Shown here: in pieces, positions 1 through 8,974 of the stretch
Layout of the letters: each line of letters starts with the position of its first letter
Numbering within the stretch: position 1 is the first letter of the stretch
From: CAZJWC01 sp964550125
GTDB taxonomy: Bacteria > Bacillota > Clostridia > Christensenellales > Borkfalkiaceae
NCBI GenBank assembly: GCA_964550125.1
Contig: CAZJWC010000004.1
Coordinates: forward strand, 62,001-126,000
Direction: 5' to 3'
Length of the DNA stretch: 64,000 bases
Program-made: the position numbers and the translations under genes
The notes under the pieces: model-generated
Database searches by the model: none
What the model saw: only the letters and a program-made list of their open reading frames with translations
Told to the model about the DNA's origin: nothing

Positions 1-242
1 GTCCCGGTGGCTGTGTAAACGGTGGTGGTCAACCTATCCAAAGCGCTTACGTTCGTAGAAATGTAGACTTAAAGACAGAAAGAGCAAAGGCATTGTACAG
101 CGAAGATGCTAACCTTGCTAAACGTAAGAGTCATGACAATGAGACAATTAAGACTATGTATGATGAATATTTTGAAAAGCCTAACTCTCATAAGGCTCAC
201 AAGATTTTGCATACTTCTTACGTTGATAGAAAGAATAAGTAA
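1..242 (+). CDS. [FeFe]-hydrogenase, C-terminal fragment (partial)
   Basis: Only the last 79 codons are in the window; the gene begins upstream. Reading from base 3, the peptide starts with PGGCVNGGGQP, the third H-cluster signature of [FeFe]-hydrogenases, whose cysteine binds the H-cluster. It continues into the 'small subunit' C-terminal tail typical of the family, with the pattern KSH...Y..YF..P.SHKAH..LHT.Y. The family reduces protons to H2, or oxidises H2, with ferredoxin and/or NAD(P)H, in the cytoplasm. Whether this one is monomeric or the catalytic subunit of a bifurcating complex (HydA or HndD) cannot be judged without the N-terminal half. A strong terminator follows the stop. Confidence 0.93.
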   Translation, partial: PGGCVNGGGQPIQSAYVRRNVDLKTERAKALYSEDANLAKRKSHDNETIKTMYDEYFEKPNSHKAHKILHTSYVDRKNK

Positions 243-250
243 TTATACAA

Positions 251-278
251 AAGCCTAAGCAACGCTTAGGCTTTTTTT
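251..278 (+). terminator. Intrinsic terminator after hydrogenase gene
   Basis: A perfect 10-bp stem (AAGCCTAAGC / GCTTAGGCTT) with an AAC loop is followed by a run of T. The next start codon lies only 16 bases further on, so the downstream gene has no room for its own promoter and must depend on read-through or an upstream promoter. Confidence 0.92.
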
Positions 279-293
279 ATGAAGGAGATATAA

Positions 294-812
294 ATGGCAA
301 AGTTTGAAAAAGCATTAGTTTACAAGACAAAAAATGAAATTATTCCACAAGAAGACGATTTTTGGGGCAAAATTATAGGCGACTGGGATACAAAGTTTAT
401 CTATGCAAAAACAGTTTACCCCGACACTTATATGGTTGGCGAGTGGCATTTTTCTCGTATATTGCAAGGCATGGCAATTCAAGATGTTTACATTTTTCCC
501 TCAAGAGATGAGTGTATGAAAAATAACATTGCAATAGGAGAATATGGTACTACTTTAAGAATTTATAATCCCGAAAGCAAAACTTGGTTTGTTTCTTATG
601 GTGCAAATGGAGAAATGCTTAATTTCACGGCTAAAAAGGTTAAAAAAGATATTGTACTTACTGAAGTAACAAAGGGCGAACTTGTTTGGATTTTTACAAA
701 TATTAAAAGAAGTGAGTTCACCTGGCGTAGTGTAAGATATGAAAATGGCAAGGAAGTTGAAGTATACGCTGAGGTTGAAGCAACAAGACATCATAACAAA
801 AAACAGGTATAA
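294..812 (+). CDS. Lipocalin-like / DUF1579-type small cytoplasmic protein
   Basis: A 172-residue protein with a good ribosome binding site (GAAGGAG, 7 bases before ATG). It has no signal peptide or membrane segment. The alternating pattern of W, Y, G and charged residues (GDWDTKFIY, GEWHFSRILQG, WFVSYGANGE, FTWRS) suggests a one-domain beta-barrel of the lipocalin-like DUF1579 type, whose ligands are generally unknown. This assignment rests on pattern resemblance only. It sits directly behind the hydrogenase terminator and is followed by its own hairpin, so it may be weakly co-transcribed. Function unknown. Confidence 0.75.
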   Translation: MAKFEKALVYKTKNEIIPQEDDFWGKIIGDWDTKFIYAKTVYPDTYMVGEWHFSRILQGMAIQDVYIFPSRDECMKNNIAIGEYGTTLRIYNPESKTWFVSYGANGEMLNFTAKKVKKDIVLTEVTKGELVWIFTNIKRSEFTWRSVRYENGKEVEVYAEVEATRHHNKKQV

Positions 813-815
813 TAA

Positions 816-846
816 AAACAGGCAATAATTTTATTGCTTGTTTAAA
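816..846 (+). terminator. Weak hairpin terminator after lipocalin-like gene
   Basis: A 12-bp stem with one G-T wobble (AAACAGGCAATA / TATTGCTTGTTT) lies immediately after the stop codon. The T run is short, so most termination may occur at the stronger hairpin just downstream. Confidence 0.55.
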
Positions 847-858
847 AAAGACAAATTT

Positions 859-889
859 AAGGGTGTGAGTTTTACTCACACCCTTTTTT
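859..889. terminator. Bidirectional terminator between convergent genes
   Basis: A 12-bp perfect stem (AAGGGTGTGAGT / ACTCACACCCTT) with a T run on one side and an A run on the other. It can end transcription from both the plus gene at 294-812 and the minus gene that stops at 893. Confidence 0.93.
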
Positions 890-892
890 GTT

Positions 893-3528
893 TTAATTAT
901 CTAACTTGCTTGCATAGTCATAAATTTTGTTGAACAAGTTATCTGATACTGATGAACGATAACGGCCAAGGAACATAAACACCTTTGTAAAGAATTCAGT
1001 GTTGTTTGCACCTATAACATAGGTGGGAACATGCTTATCTTTGTCAGGATTTAATACGAAAAGTTTATCAAATTCTTCACGCTCCTCTTTTGATAATGAA
1101 TTTAAAAATTCATCATTTGAAAAGGCATTTTCATAACTTGCATAAGGATTTGAAGTTGCATGAGGTTGTTGAGGTGCTTGATGGAAACTTTCCTCCTCAT
1201 TTATTTCGTGTAATCCCTTAGTTGAGTTGTTCGCAGGATTTACAAATTCTTCTTCCTCATCAACGGGAGGATAAACTTGTTTGAACGACATAGAATTTTG
1301 GGTTTGTTGTGTAGGAGTCATGGGTTGCTCATCGCTTACAACTTTTCCGTCTGCCGTAACGCCTCCTAGCATCATTTGTTGAGGTCCACCGATTAGCGTT
1401 TGTCCTCCGTTCATTATAGGAGAGCCATTTTCGTCAAACAATGGCATATCAGCAAAGGGGTCAAAGAAATTTCCGTTTGTTTGTGAACCGATAGGGGCTA
1501 AACCGTTAGGCATATCATAAGGTGAGTTGCCGATAGGTGCAAGGCCGTTTTCCATACCCATAGGCATATTACCGATAGGGGCTAAACCGTTAGGCATATC
1601 ATAAGGTGAGTTGCCGATAGGTGCAAGGCCGTTTTCCATACCCATAGGCATATTACCGATAGGTGCTAAACCGTTAGGCATATCATAAGGTGAGTTGCCG
1701 ATAGGTGCAAGACCGTTTTCCATACCCATAGGCATATTACCGATAGGGGCTAAACCGTTAGGCATATCATAAGGTGAGTTGCCGATAGGTGCAAGACCGT
1801 TTTCCATACCCATAGGCATATTACCGATAGGTGCTAAACCGTTAGGCATACCCATAGGTGAGTTGCCGATAGGTGCAAGACTGTTTTCCATACCCATAGG
1901 CATATTACCGATAGGTGCTAAACCGTTAGGCATATCATAAGGTGAGTTGCCGATAGGTGCAAGACCGTTTTNNNNNNNNNNNNNNNNNNNNNNNNNNNNN
2001 NNNNNNNNNNNNNNNNNNNNNNNNNNNNNNNNNNNNNNNNNNNNNNNNNNNNNNNNNNNNNNNNNNNNNNNGCTAAACCGTTAGGCATATCATAAGGTGA
2101 GTTGCCGATAGGTGCAAGACCGTTTTCCATACCCATAGGCATATTACCGATAGGTGCTAAACCGTTGGGCATACCCATAGGAGAGTTGTCAATAGGAGCA
2201 AGACTGTTTTCCATACCCATAGGCATATTGTTAAGTGTAGCAATGTTGTTATCGGGAGCACTAGCTTGTACTTCTACATTAGTAGGTGTACTTTCCGTTT
2301 GAACATTACCGTCAACACTGTTTTCAGGATAATGCATTGCCTCAGGCTTAATTTTAGGAATTTCATCTCCAATAATGTTTGATTTAATGGTTTGGTTATT
2401 TTCAACAAATTCTTTTCCGTCAACAATAATCTTTTTGGGAGATTCTGCAATTCCTTCACTCTCTGTTTTGTTAAATCCACTTGGTTTAAAGTCTTCTTGA
2501 TTTTGTTGAGCAGAAATAGGTGCTTGTTCCTCAATTATTGTAAACTCAATATCCTGGTTTTCTTCATTAAAGGTGAACTCTTGTGTTGACATACCAGCCG
2601 TTGCATTTAAAACTGAAGCGTCTTCACCTAATTTTTTGCCCTGTACATAAGATATGATTGAAAGGGCTAAACCTATGGGAGTTACAATCATCATCAAAAC
2701 TGAACCACGATAATGAGATAACTGCGAAACTGCTATATGATTTGTAAGCAACATAATGATACAATAAAGAGAGAAAACGAAAAACACTGAAGTTTTTATC
2801 ATATCAAAAAGTTTGCCGTAAGTGTCTAAAAAGATAAGCGTATGGGCAATACCTAATATAATTAAAAAAGTAAATAAGCAATATAAAATACTTGTTATTG
2901 AAGTAATATCTTGTACTTCAGTAACTTTAATTAAAGCAAGTAAGTAATCAAAACAACAGTTGCCACGAAGGTCAATAGGATAAAAAATTCCACAAACTGA
3001 AATAATTGATACTGCTAACAATAATAATTTTATTATAATAGGTAAAGGTCTTTCATACCCTTTAACGCAACTTGTGCAAAATCTGTACCCACATAAACCT
3101 AAATAAGCAATTACTAAACCTATTATTCTTAAAGGGCTTGAAATAAAGTCAGCACATTTACTTAAATCAATTTTGCTGTCTGCAAATAGAATTATGTATA
3201 TACATAAGATTGCTACATTTTGCAAAAGATTCATCATTACGACTGCTTTTTTGTTTTTGCAAACTAGTGCAACTATTATTGTTGCTATTGCAAAAAATGT
3301 AACGCCGATTGACGAAAGGTACATAAATGATGTTGCAATACCTGTTTTAAATGCAAAAATATTGCCAAGCGTTTTACCAAAGCCTGCCTTGGCTACAACT
3401 TTGAAAAACTCCTTCCAGAAAAACGCCATTAAAACAAAAATTGCCACACTTGATATTATTGTAATTATCTTGTGGAGATGTTTATTCTTCACAGAAATTT
3501 TAAGTGTTCCTTCATAGGTGTTGTGCAT
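893..3528 (-). CDS. Polytopic membrane protein with tandem 14-residue repeats (gap inside)
   Basis: Read right to left, this is one gene split by an assembly gap (1972-2071); the two halves are in different frames only because the gap is a nominal 100 N. ATG at 3526-3528 has a GAGGAG ribosome site. Residues about 20-300 hold roughly eight hydrophobic segments. An acidic linker follows, then an array of 14-residue units of the form N[SM]P[YM][DG]M[PE]NGLAPIG, then a Gln/Pro/Asn-rich stretch and a compact C-terminal region of about 70 residues (from SLSKEEREEFDKL). No catalytic motif is seen and I do not recognise the family. The repeat tail has no signal for cell-wall linkage. The gene is monocistronic, with its own promoter and terminator. 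Confidence 0.85.
1487..2229 (-). repeat. 42-bp tandem repeat array encoding two alternating 14-residue units
   Basis: About 15 units are visible outside the gap. Two unit types alternate, one with NMPMGMEN and one with NSPYDMPN (or NSPMGMPN), and both end in GLAPIG, so the higher-order period is 84 bp. Neighbouring copies are almost identical at DNA level, pointing to recent expansion or homogenisation. The unit order next to the gap resembles that at the array's upstream end, which is the usual reason an assembler fails there. Confidence 0.95.
1972..2071. other. Assembly gap (100 N) inside repeat array
   Basis: Exactly 100 undefined bases, a conventional scaffold-gap length, placed inside the tandem repeat. 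True length and copy number are unknown. Because 100 is not a multiple of three, the apparent frameshift in the host gene has no biological meaning. Confidence 0.98.
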
Positions 3529-3618
3529 AATTACTCCTCTATCATATATTACATATATATTTTCATTATTCTAACGAAGTATATACTTGCGTAAAATAGC
3601 AAAATGTTACATATAATT

Positions 3619-3647
3619 AGTATACTTTATAACGTGAAAAGTGTCAA
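3619..3647 (-). promoter_or_regulatory. Sigma-A promoter for the repeat membrane protein
   Basis: On the minus strand, TTGACA (3642-3647), 17 bases, TATACT (3619-3624). It is divergent from the S41 protease promoter. Confidence 0.85.
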
Positions 3648-3708
3648 TACTTAACAAAAAATTTAATAGGTGAAAAAATTAAAAAAGCAATTATAATTTA
3701 TTTCTGCA

Positions 3709-3737
3709 TTGACATTTTGGCAGTGATACAATATAAT
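3709..3737 (+). promoter_or_regulatory. Consensus sigma-A promoter for S41 protease
   Basis: TTGACA (3709-3714), 17-base spacer, TATAAT (3732-3737). Both boxes match consensus perfectly, and the gene starts 29 bases later. Confidence 0.9.
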
Positions 3738-3766
3738 TTTATTGACTTTTCATTAGGGGGACAAAT

Positions 3767-5110
3767 ATGGTTAGGAAGAAAACTTCAAAAAAAATTTACT
3801 TGACATTGTTAAGCATTTTGGCAGTGCTTGCTATTGTTGCCTCATCTCTTACGGGTGTTATAATAGGCGAAAATTATATAACAAGTTATTATGGTGTCAA
3901 CAATAAAAAATTTGAAGATTTAATGTGGCTTAAAGAACAAATCAAAAAGAACTATTATATTGATATTACAGATGAGCAGTTTTATGATGCTTGTATAAAC
4001 GGCGTAAATGATACTTTGCTTGATGATTACTCTTATTTTATGAATAGTGAACAATACGCTTCCTATCTTGATGATAGTAATGGAGAGAGTGCTGGTATAG
4101 GATTGTCTATTGTTAAAAATAACTTGCAGATATATAAAGTAGTATATAATTCTCCTGCTCATAAGGTTGGTATAAAAGATGGTATGTATCTAAGAACGAT
4201 AGGTGAAGCTACCGAAAATATGCAGGAAATAACAAGTGTAAACGGAAGTTTATATGACGGATTTGCTTCTAAACTTTCAACTTTTGCAACTGACGAGGAG
4301 TTTTATTTAGGTATTTCAACTACACCTGACGGAAATATAACTAACTACAAATTAAGCAAAAAGTCATATCAACGCACTTATGTTAAATTCGCTACAAATG
4401 AAAAAACTTATACATTTGAAAGTGATGATTATTCTGCAAACACAAAACTTGTTGAAAAAGATGAGGGACTGTCAAATTTGCCAGACGGAACTATGTATCT
4501 TCGTCTTGATGAATTTATGGGTAAAGCAAGTACTGAAATAAATAAAGCAATGGACAAGTTTTATGACTTAAACTGTAAAGATTTAATTATTGATTTAAGA
4601 AATAACGGCGGTGGTCAGTTGTCTATTTTGCAAAAAATTTTAAAATACTTTTTAAAGGACGCAACAGAGGATAAAAATCCTGTATGTGTTGCTAAATATA
4701 AAGACGGTACTAAAAAAGTTTATTATTCAAGTTTGAATTATTACAACGATTATTTCCAGGAGGATTCAAGTATAAAAATTCTTGCAAACAAAAACTCTGC
4801 ATCAGCCTCAGAGGCATTTATAGGTGCTTTAATCGACTACGGCACAATTACCTATGACGATATCTATTTGAGTGAAATTGACGGTGTTGCAAAAACTTAT
4901 GGCAAGGGTATAATGCAAACAATTTATCCACAGTTTAACGGAGATGTTGCAGTTAAACTAACTACAGCACAAATTTTTTGGCCAAAGAGTGATACATCAA
5001 TACATGGAGTTGGTTTGTTAGCCTCAAATGGTTGCAACGTAAATTTAAATGCAAAAGAGGTTGAGTACGGCGATAGTGAACTTGAAAACTTTTTGTCCTC
5101 ACTTGGCTAA
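3767..5110 (+). CDS. S41 family C-terminal processing peptidase (CtpA/CtpB-like)
   Basis: A 447-residue membrane-anchored serine protease. Residues 10-32 form an N-terminal signal anchor, a degenerate PDZ region lies around 95-190, and the S41 catalytic region follows. The NSASASE motif at about 343-349 carries the nucleophilic serine, and Lys380 in TYGKGIMQ is the expected general base. The family cleaves exported or membrane substrates near their C-termini. In spore formers, paralogues (CtpB) process SpoIVFA, but nothing here ties this copy to sporulation. The start has an AGGGGG ribosome site. The stop codon overlaps that of the convergent gene at 5107. Confidence 0.93.
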   Translation: MVRKKTSKKIYLTLLSILAVLAIVASSLTGVIIGENYITSYYGVNNKKFEDLMWLKEQIKKNYYIDITDEQFYDACINGVNDTLLDDYSYFMNSEQYASYLDDSNGESAGIGLSIVKNNLQIYKVVYNSPAHKVGIKDGMYLRTIGEATENMQEITSVNGSLYDGFASKLSTFATDEEFYLGISTTPDGNITNYKLSKKSYQRTYVKFATNEKTYTFESDDYSANTKLVEKDEGLSNLPDGTMYLRLDEFMGKASTEINKAMDKFYDLNCKDLIIDLRNNGGGQLSILQKILKYFLKDATEDKNPVCVAKYKDGTKKVYYSSLNYYNDYFQEDSSIKILANKNSASASEAFIGALIDYGTITYDDIYLSEIDGVAKTYGKGIMQTIYPQFNGDVAVKLTTAQIFWPKSDTSIHGVGLLASNGCNVNLNAKEVEYGDSELENFLSSLG

Positions 5111-5475
5111 CGGTTATAAAGGTATTCCTTTAAAAAATTAAGAATATTTTCATCTGCTATTTCCTCAATGGGAGATAGTGGATTTTTTTTACTTTCATTT
5201 TCCTCTTTTTCATTTGAAAATAAATTATTTGATTTAAAAAATTCATAAAACTTTATTAAAGTAGGTAGGTTGTCAATAGCAAGTTTAATTATTTTTTCAA
5301 AATTAAATTCTTTTACTGATTTCAAAATATCTTCTGTATCAAAACCTGAAAGAGTGTTTTTTACAAAATCTAAATTTAAAATTTCCTCAAAAATTTTTGA
5401 GATTAAACTACTTTTATTTTCCCTATTGTTTTGTAAGGTTACAACTATTATCAATATAAATATAAGAATTTGCAT
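5107..5475 (-). CDS. Small secreted or membrane-anchored hypothetical protein
   Basis: 122 residues, start preceded by GGGAGAA. Residues 1-14 are strongly hydrophobic (signal anchor). The rest is charged and probably helical, rich in Lys, Glu, Asn and Phe, with no cysteine or recognisable motif. The stop codon overlaps that of the S41 protease within the tetramer CTAA. The gene is divergent from the small helical protein at 5546. I do not recognise the family. Confidence 0.7.
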   Translation of the reverse strand: MQILIFILIIVVTLQNNRENKSSLISKIFEEILNLDFVKNTLSGFDTEDILKSVKEFNFEKIIKLAIDNLPTLIKFYEFFKSNNLFSNEKEENESKKNPLSPIEEIADENILNFLKEYLYNR

Positions 5476-5545
5476 ACTTCTCCCTGCGTGGCAAAAACCT
5501 ACCCCTTTGGCATATATTTTAATATAAACATTTATGGAGTTATTT

Positions 5546-5830
5546 ATGAAAGATTTTAAAGAGTTTTCAAATTCATCACAAAAAGAAAACTATGAAGGAA
5601 AGTTTTCTCAAGGAGTTTTAAACCTGATAAAAAGCGTTACTAAAAATTTACAAGGGAAAAATGAAAATGAAGTAATGAGTGCTATTGTAAATGAAGCAAA
5701 ACAACGCAAGGCTCAAGGCACTCTTTCAAATGCCGACCTTGATGTTTTTTACAGTGCACTATATCCTATGCTTAACGATAAAAGAAGGGAAAGACTAAAA
5801 GAGGTAATTGCTAAAATAAAATCTATTTAA
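5546..5830 (+). CDS. Small helical hypothetical protein
   Basis: A protein of 94 residues if translation starts at ATG 5546, which has GGAG seven bases upstream; an in-frame ATG at 5534 has no ribosome site. It is soluble, Lys/Glu/Asn-rich and probably all-helical, without cysteine or catalytic motif. Its 3' end overlaps the end of the convergent cysteine desulfurase gene by 8 bases. Family not recognised. Confidence 0.65.
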   Translation: MKDFKEFSNSSQKENYEGKFSQGVLNLIKSVTKNLQGKNENEVMSAIVNEAKQRKAQGTLSNADLDVFYSALYPMLNDKRRERLKEVIAKIKSI

Positions 5831-6947
5831 TAATTTTTGATATACATTGTACAAAGTACTCAACCTCTCTAGCCGTATTAAAGGGTGAAAGGCTTACTCT
5901 TACGCAACCTCCTATATCAAATGTTCCAAGAGCCTTATGTGTGATGGGTGCGCAATGTAACCCTCCCCTAGTGGCTATATTGTAACTTTGAGATAGTACA
6001 TTTGCTAAGTTGCTTGATTCGTACCCATTTATGTTAAAAGAGCAAATTCCTAAACCATTAGGTTCTGTGTATAGTTTGATTTTTTCGTTAAGAAGATTTT
6101 TGTGTATATATTCGGTTAAGTTATACAAGTATTTTTCGTTGTATTCTTGATGAACGGAAAGATATAAAATGCCCTCATACATTGATATTATTGACGGATA
6201 GTTTAGTGTTCCACTCTCCAAAAGGTCTGGGTAGTAGTTTGGCATATTTAAGTTATAACTTTCACTGCCTGTTCCACCATACATTATAGGTTTTGGATTA
6301 AATCGTTCGCTCAAAAGCAACGCACCACTTCCTTGTATGCCGTATAAACCTTTATGACCTGCTATGGCAAGTGCATCAATCTTATGCTTTTTAACATCAA
6401 TTCTTTTATGCCCTACGGCTTGTGCTCCATCACAAATTAAAAGTATGTTTTCGGGCAACTTTTTAGATAAACTTTCAATAGTTACCCCTTTTGCGTTTAC
6501 ATTTGAAGCAAGAGTGCATACTACGGCTTTAGTGTTAGGTTTAAGTAGATTGATTATTGAGTCCGTTTCAATCTCTCCCCTTTCATTTATGCCTGCTATG
6601 TCATATTCAATCATGCCCTGCTCTTTTAAAAATTGTAATGGACGCAACACTGAGTTATGTTCAAGAGAGGTAGTTATATAATGGTCGCCCTTTTGTGCTG
6701 AACCAAGTATGGCTATGTTCAGTGCCTCAGTGCAGTTTTTAGTAAAGATAACCTTTTCACTGTTTACGCATCCAAAAAAACGTGCCATTTCATATCTTGC
6801 TTTAAAAACGTTTTCAGCGCCAATCACTGCTAGTTTATGTCCACTTCTACCAACATTTGCGTTTGTTTGAGAAAGTACATTTTTTAAAGCCCTCTCAACG
6901 TTATCAGGTTTTTTTCCACTTGTTCCTGCATTATCAAAATAAATCAT
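5823..6947 (-). CDS. Cysteine desulfurase family protein (class V aminotransferase fold)
   Basis: A 374-residue PLP enzyme resembling the SufS/CsdB-like 'cysteine desulfurase family' branch. The N-terminus YFDNAGTSGKKP is typical. The PLP lysine lies in AIAGHKGLYGIQGSG, and the catalytic cysteine is in TRGGLHCAP near the C-terminus. The reaction would be L-cysteine to L-alanine with transfer of sulfane sulfur (or selenium from selenocysteine). No scaffold or Suf gene is adjacent. The divergent neighbour is a DUF3343 protein, a family annotated as a putative Se/S carrier, which suggests specialised sulfur or selenium delivery rather than bulk Fe-S assembly (inference). Confidence 0.9.
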   Translation of the reverse strand: MIYFDNAGTSGKKPDNVERALKNVLSQTNANVGRSGHKLAVIGAENVFKARYEMARFFGCVNSEKVIFTKNCTEALNIAILGSAQKGDHYITTSLEHNSVLRPLQFLKEQGMIEYDIAGINERGEIETDSIINLLKPNTKAVVCTLASNVNAKGVTIESLSKKLPENILLICDGAQAVGHKRIDVKKHKIDALAIAGHKGLYGIQGSGALLLSERFNPKPIMYGGTGSESYNLNMPNYYPDLLESGTLNYPSIISMYEGILYLSVHQEYNEKYLYNLTEYIHKNLLNEKIKLYTEPNGLGICSFNINGYESSNLANVLSQSYNIATRGGLHCAPITHKALGTFDIGGCVRVSLSPFNTAREVEYFVQCISKIIK

Positions 6948-7033
6948 ATAACCTCAAAAAATTATTTTTTGTTTTATATTATGCTTATAAAATAAATTTA
7001 AACACAATACATACTAAAAAAGAGGTGATACAA

Positions 7034-7291
7034 ATGAGTAGCATTTTAATAGTTTTTCGTTCAAGAGCAGAAACAATGAATTTTTCTAGTTACTTAAAAG
7101 ATAAGGGTGTTAAACTAGAAATAATCAATACACCCAAAGAGGCAAACGTTGGATGTGGATTGTCTATAAAGATTGATTATCAATATGCAACAAGGTCAAA
7201 AGTGTTGCTTAAAAACAAAGTTTATCAGTCTTTCGTGGGATTTTACAAAATGTATTCAGCAGACGGAAAAATTGCCCTCTCTCTATTTTAA
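7034..7291 (+). CDS. DUF3343 domain protein (putative Se/S carrier)
   Basis: 85 residues from ATG 7034, which has AGAGGTGA upstream; the open frame extends further 5' but without a ribosome site. The whole protein is the DUF3343 domain: an N-terminal SILIVFRSRAETMNF strand-helix, then VGCGLSI with the single conserved cysteine (residue about 38). In many anaerobes this family neighbours cysteine desulfurase-like and selenium-metabolism genes and is thought to carry persulfide or selenide on that cysteine. Here the desulfurase gene is divergent, 86 bases away. Confidence 0.85.
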   Translation: MSSILIVFRSRAETMNFSSYLKDKGVKLEIINTPKEANVGCGLSIKIDYQYATRSKVLLKNKVYQSFVGFYKMYSADGKIALSLF

Positions 7292-7341
7292 TTTCATAAA
7301 CAAAATGTAACTTGCATATATTTTTCTATGTGAGGACATTT

Positions 7342-8805
7342 ATGTTTAAAAATTTAAAAAGGGCAGTATCTTTAATAATTATTTTCGCTTTTACTTTTAT
7401 TTTTTGCATTTTCCTTTCATCTTGTAAAAATAGTCAGGTTGATTTGTGTGAGTATGACATAAAAGCAGAGTATGAGCAAGGTGAGTTAACAGGAACAGTT
7501 GATTTTGTATATGTCAATAATACAGGAGATGAAATTTCAACAATCAAGTTTAATTTATATGGCAATGCGTATAGACGGGACGCAAAATATAAACCCGTTT
7601 CAACTTTGTATGAAAAAAGTGCATATTATCAAGGATTAAGTTATGGCAGTATGGGAGTTACTAGTGTTACGGGAAATGTGAAGGATTATTTTATCACCGG
7701 ATTAGATGAAAATATTTTGCAGGTTAATTTTGAAAAACCTGTATCTCATAGAGAAAAAACGGAAATTTGTATTGAGTATTTTCTAAAATTAGCAAATGTA
7801 AATCATAGGACGGGTATTACTCAACACACTGTCAATTTGGGAAATTTTTATCCCATTTTATGTGTGTATGAAAATGGTCAGTTTTACGAGTGTGAGTATT
7901 ACTTTAATGGTGATCCTTTTTATAGCGAGTGTGCAAATTATAATGTTGAATTAAAGGTGGACGGTCAGTATGTTGTTGCGAGCAGTGGTGTTCAAAAGGA
8001 ATCGCATATTGACGGAAATAAAACTACCTATAAAATGAGTTTAGAGAGCGCAAGAGATTTTGCTTTGGTTTTGTCTACTGAATTTAATATTGTAAAACAA
8101 GTATCAAACGGTGTTGAACTTTCCTATTATTTTTATAATGATGAAAACATACAACAAAATATGAAAGTTATTGTTGATAGTTTTAATTATTTTAATAATA
8201 CATTTGGCAACTACCCTTATTTAACTCTTTCAGTCGTTCAAACGGGATTTTGTTATGGTGGTATGGAGTATCCCACATTAACAATGATAAGTGATGAGTG
8301 CAATGGAGAGGACGCTTTAACAACTATTGTTCATGAAAATGCACATCAGTGGTGGTATTCAGTTGTAGGTAATAACCAACTTGAAAGTTCATTTTTAGAT
8401 GAAGGCTTAACAGAGTTTTCAACAGTTATGTTTTTTAATGACGCAGAGGAATACAATATTAAAGGTCAAACTAGGATTGATAACGCAATAAAAAGTTATA
8501 AAGCATATTTTTCAATCTATAATCAAATTTTTGGGGAAGTTGATACCACTATGAATAGAAAAGTTAATGAATATTTAAGCGAGTATGAATATTCAAATAT
8601 AAGTTATAATAAAGGTATATTGCTCTTTAATAGTGTTTATCAACTTTTAGGCGAAGATAAGTTTAAAAACTCATTAAGAAATTATTATGAAAGCTACTCT
8701 TATAAAGTTTCAACTGTGGAGGGCTTAATCGACTGCTTTAAAAGTCAAAACAAAGAGGTGAAAAGCATTTTTGAAAGTTACATCAATGGAAGCGTAGTTA
8801 TATAA
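7342..8805 (+). CDS. M1 family metallopeptidase lipoprotein
   Basis: 487 residues from ATG 7342 (GTGAGGA upstream), preferred over an upstream in-frame ATG because it gives a clean lipoprotein signal with lipobox LSSC and Cys28. The catalytic zinc site is HENAH (331-335) with Glu354 as third ligand, the HExxH-x18-E pattern of gluzincin M1 aminopeptidases. The preceding GGMEYP at about residues 310-315 resembles the exopeptidase GAMEN motif. It is predicted to sit on the outer face of the membrane and trim peptides. It follows the DUF3343 gene closely with no terminator between and may share its transcript. Confidence 0.92.
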   Translation: MFKNLKRAVSLIIIFAFTFIFCIFLSSCKNSQVDLCEYDIKAEYEQGELTGTVDFVYVNNTGDEISTIKFNLYGNAYRRDAKYKPVSTLYEKSAYYQGLSYGSMGVTSVTGNVKDYFITGLDENILQVNFEKPVSHREKTEICIEYFLKLANVNHRTGITQHTVNLGNFYPILCVYENGQFYECEYYFNGDPFYSECANYNVELKVDGQYVVASSGVQKESHIDGNKTTYKMSLESARDFALVLSTEFNIVKQVSNGVELSYYFYNDENIQQNMKVIVDSFNYFNNTFGNYPYLTLSVVQTGFCYGGMEYPTLTMISDECNGEDALTTIVHENAHQWWYSVVGNNQLESSFLDEGLTEFSTVMFFNDAEEYNIKGQTRIDNAIKSYKAYFSIYNQIFGEVDTTMNRKVNEYLSEYEYSNISYNKGILLFNSVYQLLGEDKFKNSLRNYYESYSYKVSTVEGLIDCFKSQNKEVKSIFESYINGSVVI

Positions 8806-8832
8806 AAATTATAAGTTTTTATTTTTAAACAG

Positions 8833-8861
8833 TTGCCAAAGTCAAAAAAAAGTTTTATAAT
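8833..8861 (+). promoter_or_regulatory. Sigma-A promoter of the corA leader
   Basis: TTGCCA (8833-8838), 17 bases, TATAAT (8856-8861). Transcription would start near 8868, about 190 bases before corA, leaving a long 5' leader. Confidence 0.8.
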
Positions 8862-8896
8862 GAAAAAGTCGATAGAATATTCGGCGAAGGAGTAAT

Positions 8897-8947
8897 ATGG
8901 ATACGGTTCCAAGTAAGCAAAAACATTTTATATTTTATCTCCATTAG
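8897..8947 (+). CDS. 16-residue leader peptide upstream of corA (putative)
   Basis: ATG 8897 follows a good ribosome site (GAAGGAG, 4 bases before) inside the transcribed leader. The peptide is MDTVPSKQKHFIFYLH, ending at TAG 8945. No homologue is recognised. It sits between the promoter and an intrinsic terminator, the layout of a leader-peptide attenuator. Enterobacterial corA and mgtA also carry leader frames (corL, mgtL), but sequence similarity to those is not evident. Confidence 0.5.
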   Translation: MDTVPSKQKHFIFYLH

Positions 8948-8974
8948 TTGAGTATTTATTCTAATTGATTATAC

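Noticed and set aside
1918..1971. Apparent frameshift or separate gene at the left side of the gap
   Set aside because: Caused by the arbitrary 100-N gap; both sides encode the same repeat in the same orientation.
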